6,047 nucleotides of DNA from contig WFUL01000056.1 of the NCBI GenBank assembly GCA_015484985.1, positions 1 through 6,047 of the forward strand, given 5' to 3'. The notes beneath the pieces were generated by a model. The model made no database searches, was not told where the DNA came from, and worked only from the letters and a program-made list of their open reading frames with translations. Positions 1-3,688 of this stretch are shown one piece after another (the stretch's first letter is position 1; each line of letters begins with the position of its first letter). Source of the stretch: Anaerolineales bacterium. Lineage in GTDB: Bacteria; Chloroflexota; Anaerolineae; Anaerolineales; DRMV01. Both the position numbers and the translations under genes were made by a program.

Positions 1-144
1 CCCTGGGGCGTCCTGGGCAGCGCCCTGACCGCCGCCCTGTGGAACGCCCTGGCCGTGGTGGGCGTGTGGCGTTTGCGGGAGGGGGAGACTTCCCCATATC
101 TCGCGCAGTCCTGTCCGGGCACGGGATCGGAGGAAGAAAGATAA
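1..144 (+). CDS. C-terminal end of an integral membrane protein, possibly flippase-like (5' truncated)
   Basis: Frame 1 is open from the window edge to a TAA at 142-144, giving 47 residues. The first 24 or so (PWGVLGSALTAALWNALAVV, then GVWRL) read as the end of a last transmembrane helix followed by a basic/acidic cytosolic tail. The pattern of a small-residue-rich helix starting with a G-x-L-G-S-A motif and ending in VWRLR resembles the last helix of polysaccharide flippases (MOP/RfbX/MurJ-like), but so short a fragment cannot prove it. The final 12 or so codons (LAQSCPGTGSEEER region) lie inside the left arm of the large palindrome at 108-215, so this tail was probably supplied by the repeat rather than by the ancestral gene. 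The codon third positions are GC-rich as in maf and ilvD, supporting a real gene end. No other family can be excluded. Confidence 0.6.
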   Translation, partial: PWGVLGSALTAALWNALAVVGVWRLREGETSPYLAQSCPGTGSEEER

Positions 145-215
145 ATTGATGCAGCGGCGGCTTCGCCGCTGCATCAATTTATTTCCCCTCCCGTGGTCCC
201 GTGCCCGGACAGGAC
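108..215. repeat. Large nested imperfect palindrome (foldback element)
   Basis: Two pairs of perfect 19-bp arms are nested. The outer arms are 108-126 and 197-215 (core CTGTCCGGGCACGGGA). The inner arms are 141-159 and 164-182, with a 4-base GCTT loop. The two 14-base stretches between inner and outer arms (127-140, 183-196) are also partly complementary, so nearly the whole 108 bases can fold on itself. A weaker outer echo exists: CCCATATCTC at 93-102 is the exact complement of 295-304, with GCGC next to both. The left half overlaps the 3' end of the upstream gene. It could be a small non-autonomous foldback element, an inverted duplication of a gene end, or an elaborated bidirectional terminator. 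No transposase or obvious target duplication is visible. Confidence 0.85.
141..182 (+). terminator. Strong 19-bp hairpin, likely bidirectional transcription terminator
   Basis: The hairpin starts at the last base before the upstream gene's stop codon. It is a perfect 19-bp stem, GC-rich in its upper nine pairs (GCAGCGGCG) and AT-rich at the base. If only the GC-rich top forms, it is followed by ATCAATTTATTT, which serves as a U-rich tail. The symmetrical base gives an equivalent tail on the other strand. The position directly after a stop codon supports termination of the upstream gene. There is no pure T-run, so efficiency is uncertain. Confidence 0.65.
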
Positions 216-351
216 CATCTACGGCTTGTCGAGATGGGTTTGGCTGGCCTATCTGACATGCTCTTCGCTTGGGGGGGGAAACGGAATCGCGCTTGAGATA
301 TGGGTATGTGTCAGCAGACCTCGCCCCATAGTCTACTTCACAAAAGGGTTG

Positions 352-357
352 TATAAT
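352..357 (+). promoter_or_regulatory. Candidate -10 box (TATAAT) for maf
   Basis: A perfect TATAAT lies 59 bases before the maf ATG, in an AT-richer stretch (331-375) of an otherwise GC-rich spacer. No convincing -35 hexamer sits 16-18 bases upstream: the 17-spaced hexamer at 329-334 is TAGTCT. The promoter is therefore supported by the -10 element alone. Transcription would start near 364, and the 5' leader would include the repeat at 378-408. Confidence 0.4.
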
Positions 358-377
358 TCCCAAGCCCATAACACAAA

Positions 378-408
378 CGACCACCGACGACCGACGGACA
401 ACGAACGG
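378..408 (+). repeat. Low-complexity CGACGACCGACGG-type repeat in the maf leader
   Basis: The stretch is built almost only of CGA, CCGACGA and ACGAACGG units and ends 8 bases before the maf start codon. Its core CGACGACCGACG (385-396) recurs exactly, on the opposite strand, in the left arm of the repeat between ilvD and ilvB (5370-5381). The same style of sequence on the same strand occurs at 5420-5439. This points to a dispersed short repeat family of this genome. It replaces any Shine-Dalgarno sequence in front of maf. Confidence 0.6.
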
Positions 409-416
409 CCTCAACC

Positions 417-1061
417 ATGCTCCTCCTTGCCAGCGCATCCCCTCGAAGAGCCGAACTCGTTCGGTGGCTGGGCGTGCCCGTAGTGGTACGGCCAGCCCGG
501 GTGGACGAGGCGCCCCGACCGGGCGAGGACCCCGAAGCCTACGTGCGCCGGGTGGCCCTGGCCAAGGCCAGGGCGGTGGAAGAAGTCCCGCCGGGGTGGT
601 GGGTGCTGGCCGCGGACACCGCGGTGGTGCTGGAAGGCCGCATCCTGGGCAAACCCCGGGACCCCCAGGAGGCCACGGCCATGCTCCGGGCCCTGCGGGG
701 CCGGGCCCACACCGTGCTCACTGCCTTCGCCCTGCGGGAGCCCCGGCAGGGCCGGGAGCACGTCCGGGTGGTCGCCACCCGGGTGGTCATGCGGTCTTAC
801 AGCGACGAGGAAATCGCGGCCTACGTGGCTTCGGGCCTACCCCTGGACAAGGCCGGGGCCTACGGCATCCAGGATTCCCCCTTCCGCCCGGTGGCCCGTC
901 TGGAGCCGGTGGCCTGCTTCGCCAACGTGGTGGGCCTGCCCGTATGTCACGTATATCGAGCCCTACGACAATACGTCCCCCTTCCTCCACCCCCCATTGC
1001 CCGGCTCTGTTCGGACACTTGGGGGTATGCCTGCCCCGTGGCCGACCGCGTTGAAGGTTGA
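417..1061 (+). CDS. maf: Maf family nucleoside triphosphate pyrophosphatase
   Basis: This 214-residue protein has the full set of Maf motifs: the N-terminal SASPRR phosphate-binding loop (residues 6-11), VDE (29-31), the KA pair (50-51), ADT (66-68) with the catalytic Asp, GKP (78-80), RAHTVLT (96-102), DKAGAYGIQ (144-152) and NVVGLP (170-175). Maf proteins are cytosolic enzymes that hydrolyse dTTP/UTP or modified nucleotides to the monophosphate and pyrophosphate, and are linked to nucleotide-pool cleaning and septum control. The exact substrate cannot be fixed here. The family is usually about 190-200 residues; this one carries a Pro-rich linker (188-193) and a short tail with Cys198 and Cys206 (GYACP). 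The ATG at 417 is chosen because the SPRR loop must lie within the first dozen residues; no Shine-Dalgarno sequence precedes it. The gene converges with the cyclase gene, 49 bases away, with no clear terminator between them. Confidence 0.93.
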   Translation: MLLLASASPRRAELVRWLGVPVVVRPARVDEAPRPGEDPEAYVRRVALAKARAVEEVPPGWWVLAADTAVVLEGRILGKPRDPQEATAMLRALRGRAHTVLTAFALREPRQGREHVRVVATRVVMRSYSDEEIAAYVASGLPLDKAGAYGIQDSPFRPVARLEPVACFANVVGLPVCHVYRALRQYVPLPPPPIARLCSDTWGYACPVADRVEG

Positions 1062-1110
1062 AGAAGTCAGCAACAGAGGGAATACACACACCACGCTTTC
1101 CCTGTCACGT

Positions 1111-3255
1111 CTACTCATCTCGGTCTACTGGTGGGGAGGCTTTACGGGCGCGCTTTACCTGATAAAGCCGTTGATCGGCTACTGCCAAGAGCTTCTCTGG
1201 AGAATCTGCATCCTCGGGGTGAAACGCCATCCCCACAGAGAGGGAACAGCGCAATCCTTCCGGCACGCCCACAAAGTGTAGTTCTTCTACGGCCTGAATC
1301 AACCGTTGAGCCACCTGGGTACCTTGAGATACCCCGGTCTCTGGTAGGAGAACGACGAATTCATCACCGCCATAGCGGGCGATGAAATCCGTTTCCCGAA
1401 TGGTGCCCCGTAACGCGCTGGCCACCTGGCGAAGCACTTGGTCGCCCGCCAAATGTCCGTATTGGTCGTTGATTTGCTTGAAGTTGTCCAAATCCAAAAG
1501 AAACAGGCCCAAGGGACGACCATACCGCTGCGCCCGCAGCCATTCCCTTTGTAGGACTTCCCGAAAGGCGCGGCGATTGGGTAGGCCTGTGAGTGGGTCG
1601 GTTCGCGCCATGGTCTCCAAATAACCCACAAGACGTACATTGCTCAACGCCACACCCAGATGGGCTGCTAACAGACGTGCGGCCAGTTCTTCTTCGTATT
1701 GAAAGCGGCGGGGGCGCTCCCAGTACAAGGCTAACCCGCCTTGGGGCCCATGGGGTACGGTCAGGGAAGCCAACATGTAGGCCTGGAATCCCTCCTCCCG
1801 GGCTTTACAGCGCAATTCCTCTGGGATGCGCGTATCCTGTTCCACGTCAGGAACCACAAAAATCGAGCCAAACTCCAGGGCTTTGGCGCCAGGAAGGGTC
1901 GAATATTTCTGTTGCACCCATTGCAAGTAATCCTCCGACAACCCCCGAGAGGCCAGTACAACCAAACCCGTCCGGTGTTCATCCAAAACATAACAGGCTC
2001 CTCGATGTGTATTAAGCAGGGAACAGAGTCCGTCCAATGCCAGTTGAGCCAAGTGAGCCGGCTCATGAAGGCGTCCCATTTCCAGGCTCAGATATAACAG
2101 CGCTTCCAACATAGCCGTCTCTTTGCGCAACCGCGCGGCCGTGATGGCCCGAGAGAGCACCACGGACATGGCATTGGTGATTTCCTGGGCGCGCTGAAGT
2201 TCTTCCTGGGTTAAATCTCGGGGATCGTGATAGGAGAAGATGGCCGCGCCCAGGAATTCCTTACTGGGATGAGCGTACATGGGCACAACAATAGCCGAAC
2301 GCGTGGGAAATTGGGCGGCTATCTGGGGCTTTAGATAAGGGGTCTGTTGCACATCGGGAATGACCAAAGGTCGGCCAAGACGATAGACAGACTCGGTCAA
2401 ATTGGGTCTGTCTTCCGGGGTAACCTCAATATGCGGATACTCCTCCCGTTTCTCTCCATAAGCCGCCAGAGGAATTGGAAGCTCTCGCTCCGGATCCCAA
2501 AGGGTTAGGAAAACTCCATTAGCACCTACGAGGGCACCCATATGGTCAGCCAAGTACTGGGCCAGCGTGCGCAATTCCCCTTGGCGCAGACTCTCCTGCA
2601 AAAGACGGTGTAACTGATCCAAATACGCCCGTTCCTGTTCAGCCTCCATTCGGGCCAAGCGTAAAGCCGTGGCCATGATAAACGTTATGGCCACAACCAA
2701 TATCAAGAACAACGCATCGGAACCGAACCAGAGGAGGACAGCCCGCAAAGCAGGTGGAGGCCAAATGCTCCCTTCATGCATGTAGACCGGCAACCGTCCA
2801 GATGCATATGCCCATGCCAAGAACCCATAACCTATCACACTGAGCAGGGTAAAGCCCAGTACAGCCTGACAGGGATACAGGATGGCCACCCCTACCAGAT
2901 AAACCACCAGAAGAATATCCATTGGGCTGTTGATGCCCCCTGTATAATGCAGCACCCCAAACAAGATGAATAAATCCGTCATGGTATGAAAATATGCCAG
3001 GCCCGTAGCCCATCCTCTGGGGAATCGGCGATTTAGGGCCCAACGATATACCCGTTGCAAAGGAAGATTGATGAGTACAGCCACAAGGATGAGTCCCCCT
3101 ATGATACGGGCCGGATCCCGAGGTGCTCCCAACAAAACTTCGACGACCAACAATGCAGTTGCAAAGACCAAGATGAGCCAGCGAATCCAGCTCAAACGCC
3201 AGGCTTGAAGCAGGAGTTCTTCTTCCGTGACTGCGGGTAAACTCAAACGGCACAT
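1111..3255 (-). CDS. Membrane-bound diguanylate cyclase, GAF-GAF-GGDEF
   Basis: Numbered from the upstream TTG at 3264 (three residues before the chosen ATG), the protein has about six hydrophobic segments (near 25-46, 53-70, 96-108, 116-135, 137-155, 178-200) and a charged helical linker (201-230). Two GAF-like sensor domains follow (about 230-375 and 384-545), then a GGDEF domain (about 550-708). The cyclase domain looks intact: DPLTGLPNRRAF (556-567), LDLDNFKQIND (590-600) and the active-site GGDEF (632-636). RETD at 623-626 sits at the spacing of the RxxD inhibitory site, so feedback inhibition by c-di-GMP is expected. The role is synthesis of c-di-GMP from two GTP in response to an unknown membrane or GAF signal. 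There is no EAL domain. The membrane part resembles no module I can name. The gene is less GC-rich than its neighbours and is transcribed divergently from the ilv leader. Domain calls are secure; the signal is unknown. Confidence 0.93.
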   Translation of the reverse strand: MCRLSLPAVTEEELLLQAWRLSWIRWLILVFATALLVVEVLLGAPRDPARIIGGLILVAVLINLPLQRVYRWALNRRFPRGWATGLAYFHTMTDLFILFGVLHYTGGINSPMDILLVVYLVGVAILYPCQAVLGFTLLSVIGYGFLAWAYASGRLPVYMHEGSIWPPPALRAVLLWFGSDALFLILVVAITFIMATALRLARMEAEQERAYLDQLHRLLQESLRQGELRTLAQYLADHMGALVGANGVFLTLWDPERELPIPLAAYGEKREEYPHIEVTPEDRPNLTESVYRLGRPLVIPDVQQTPYLKPQIAAQFPTRSAIVVPMYAHPSKEFLGAAIFSYHDPRDLTQEELQRAQEITNAMSVVLSRAITAARLRKETAMLEALLYLSLEMGRLHEPAHLAQLALDGLCSLLNTHRGACYVLDEHRTGLVVLASRGLSEDYLQWVQQKYSTLPGAKALEFGSIFVVPDVEQDTRIPEELRCKAREEGFQAYMLASLTVPHGPQGGLALYWERPRRFQYEEELAARLLAAHLGVALSNVRLVGYLETMARTDPLTGLPNRRAFREVLQREWLRAQRYGRPLGLFLLDLDNFKQINDQYGHLAGDQVLRQVASALRGTIRETDFIARYGGDEFVVLLPETGVSQGTQVAQRLIQAVEELHFVGVPEGLRCSLSVGMAFHPEDADSPEKLLAVADQRLYQVKRARKASPPVDRDE

Positions 3256-3264
3256 TTCAAGCAA

Positions 3265-3268
3265 CCTA
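3265..3268 (-). promoter_or_regulatory. Ribosome binding site deciding the cyclase start
   Basis: On the minus strand TAGG (3268-3265) lies 9 bases before the ATG at 3255-3253. The in-frame TTG at 3264-3262, which would add three residues (MLE), directly abuts this AGG and so could not use it. The ATG at 3255 is therefore preferred. The site is short and no longer Shine-Dalgarno match is present. Confidence 0.5.
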
Positions 3269-3322
3269 AATCATGAGAAGATTTGGAAGTTATGGTTTGA
3301 AGTTTTCTCTCCCTCTTTATTC

Positions 3323-3328
3323 ATTCTA
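3323..3328 (-). promoter_or_regulatory. Candidate -10 box (TAGAAT) for the cyclase gene
   Basis: TAGAAT on the minus strand matches five of six consensus bases and lies about 68 bases upstream of the cyclase ATG. The hexamer at 16-bp spacing (TTCTTT) is a poor -35, so this may need an activator or an alternative sigma factor. Another AT-rich hexamer, TATAAA at 3360-3355, has an even worse -35. Confidence 0.3.
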
Positions 3329-3372
3329 CCTGTCTTTGTCCCGGAAAGAACGTGTTTATACTCACATAACTA

Positions 3373-3389
3373 CAAGACGGTGCGTCTTG
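3373..3389. promoter_or_regulatory. Operator-like palindrome in the divergent spacer
   Basis: CAAGACG, a 3-base GTG centre, then CGTCTTG form a perfect 7+7 inverted repeat of 17 bases, the size of a typical dimeric repressor or activator site. Its centre lies about 45 bases upstream of the leader promoter's -35 and about 53 bases upstream of the candidate cyclase -10, so one protein bound here could affect both divergent units. The regulator is not encoded in the window. It may also be chance. Confidence 0.4.
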
Positions 3390-3425
3390 CACTGCCTTCT
3401 TTACCAAACTATGTGCAAAACGTTC

Positions 3426-3453
3426 TTGTCAAATGAGTCAAGGTGCCTATACT
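3426..3453 (+). promoter_or_regulatory. Sigma70-like promoter of the ilv leader-ilvD-ilvB unit
   Basis: The -35 TTGTCA (3426-3431) and -10 TATACT (3448-3453) each match five of six consensus bases and are separated by 16 bp. Transcription would start near 3460, about 24 bases before the leader-peptide ATG and about 178 bases before the terminator stem. This is the compact geometry expected of an attenuated biosynthetic operon. Confidence 0.65.
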
Positions 3454-3483
3454 TGGGCCTCAACTGAGGAAGGAGGAGAAGGG

Positions 3484-3606
3484 ATGTTCTATCTGTTCTC
3501 GGACCGCTTTCTGGTGCTTTTCATGGTCCAAGTGCTCTTCCTTTTGGGCCTTATTTTGGTTTTGGGGCCTTTTTGTGCCGGAGCGGTCCGAGGGCGTGCA
3601 CCGTAA
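3484..3606 (+). CDS. Leu/Val/Ile-rich leader peptide of the ilv operon (40 residues)
   Basis: The ORF starts at ATG 3484, preceded by an excellent AGGAGG at 3471-3476 (7-base gap), and stops at TAA 3604-3606. Of its 40 residues, 15 are branched-chain (9 Leu, 5 Val, 1 Ile), and 13 of the 18 in positions 10-27 are (from LVLF through LILVL). Six of nine Leu codons are CTT or TTG, which ilvD uses sparingly; this would make translation sensitive to specific charged tRNAs. The ORF sits between a promoter and a terminator ahead of ilvD, and its RNA contains strands 1 and 2 of the proposed attenuator. Its inferred role is in cis, to measure branched-chain aminoacyl-tRNA supply; the peptide itself need have no function. 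It could alternatively be a small one-helix membrane protein, since the same residues are hydrophobic. The matching RNA strands and downstream genes favour a leader. Confidence 0.8.
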   Translation: MFYLFSDRFLVLFMVQVLFLLGLILVLGPFCAGAVRGRAP

Positions 3607-3674
3607 ACGCCCACACCGCCATCCCTCTTCCTGAAGTTTTGGGGCCGCTCCGTCAAGAGCGGCCCCAAATTTTT
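3495..3674 (+). promoter_or_regulatory. Ribosome-mediated transcription attenuator of ilvD-ilvB
   Basis: Three mutually exclusive stems can be drawn. Strand 1 (3498-3508, CTCGGACCGCT) pairs perfectly over 11 bp with strand 2 (3582-3592), and the stem extends with G-U pairs to 3495-3510/3580-3595. Strand 2 (3579-3589) pairs over 11 bp, one of them G-U, with strand 3 (3642-3652). Strand 3 (3638-3650) pairs perfectly over 13 bp with strand 4 (3657-3669), forming the terminator. The Leu/Val codon run (3511-3564) lies between strands 1 and 2. A ribosome stalled at its beginning would cover strand 1 and free strand 2 to sequester strand 3, allowing readthrough. A ribosome that reaches the stop at 3604 and releases would let 1:2 and 3:4 form and end transcription. 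No T-box sequence is seen. The structure is read directly; the mechanism is inferred from classical trp/his/ilv attenuators. Confidence 0.8.
3638..3674 (+). terminator. Intrinsic terminator (attenuator stem 3:4) before ilvD
   Basis: A perfect 13-bp stem (TTTGGGGCCGCTC at 3638-3650 with 3657-3669) encloses a 6-base CGTCAA loop and is followed by five T (3670-3674). It ends only 14 bases before the ilvD ATG and 3 bases before the ilvD Shine-Dalgarno. It is therefore not the terminator of a preceding full-length gene but a regulatory stop within the operon leader. Confidence 0.9.
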
Positions 3675-3688
3675 CACGGAGGAACGCC

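Noticed and set aside
216..351. Search for a tRNA or small RNA gene in the spacer before maf
   Set aside because: No cloverleaf arms or TTCGA-type loop could be found; only a run of eight G (271-278) and short complementary hexamers (253-258 with 309-314).
193..483. Open frame on the + strand through the spacer before maf
   Set aside because: It crosses the palindrome and the low-complexity repeat, overlaps the start of maf in another frame, has no ribosome binding site and reads as a non-protein composition.
464..1054. Gly/Pro/Arg-rich + strand frame inside maf
   Set aside because: A frame-shifted shadow of maf with the low-complexity composition typical of an off-frame reading of GC-rich DNA.
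1077..1103. Possible terminator between the converging maf and cyclase genes (AGGGAA/TTCCCT)
   Set aside because: Only a 6-bp stem with a 15-base loop and no T-run on either strand.
3443..3634. Alternative + strand frame of 63 codons overlapping the leader peptide
   Set aside because: No ribosome binding site at its start; the frame at 3484-3606 has an AGGAGG at ideal spacing and a meaningful residue composition.
3484..3674. T-box riboswitch before ilvD
   Set aside because: T-boxes are common before ilv genes, but the conserved T-box antiterminator sequence and stem I motifs are not seen; a translated leader ORF and complementary strands explain the region better.
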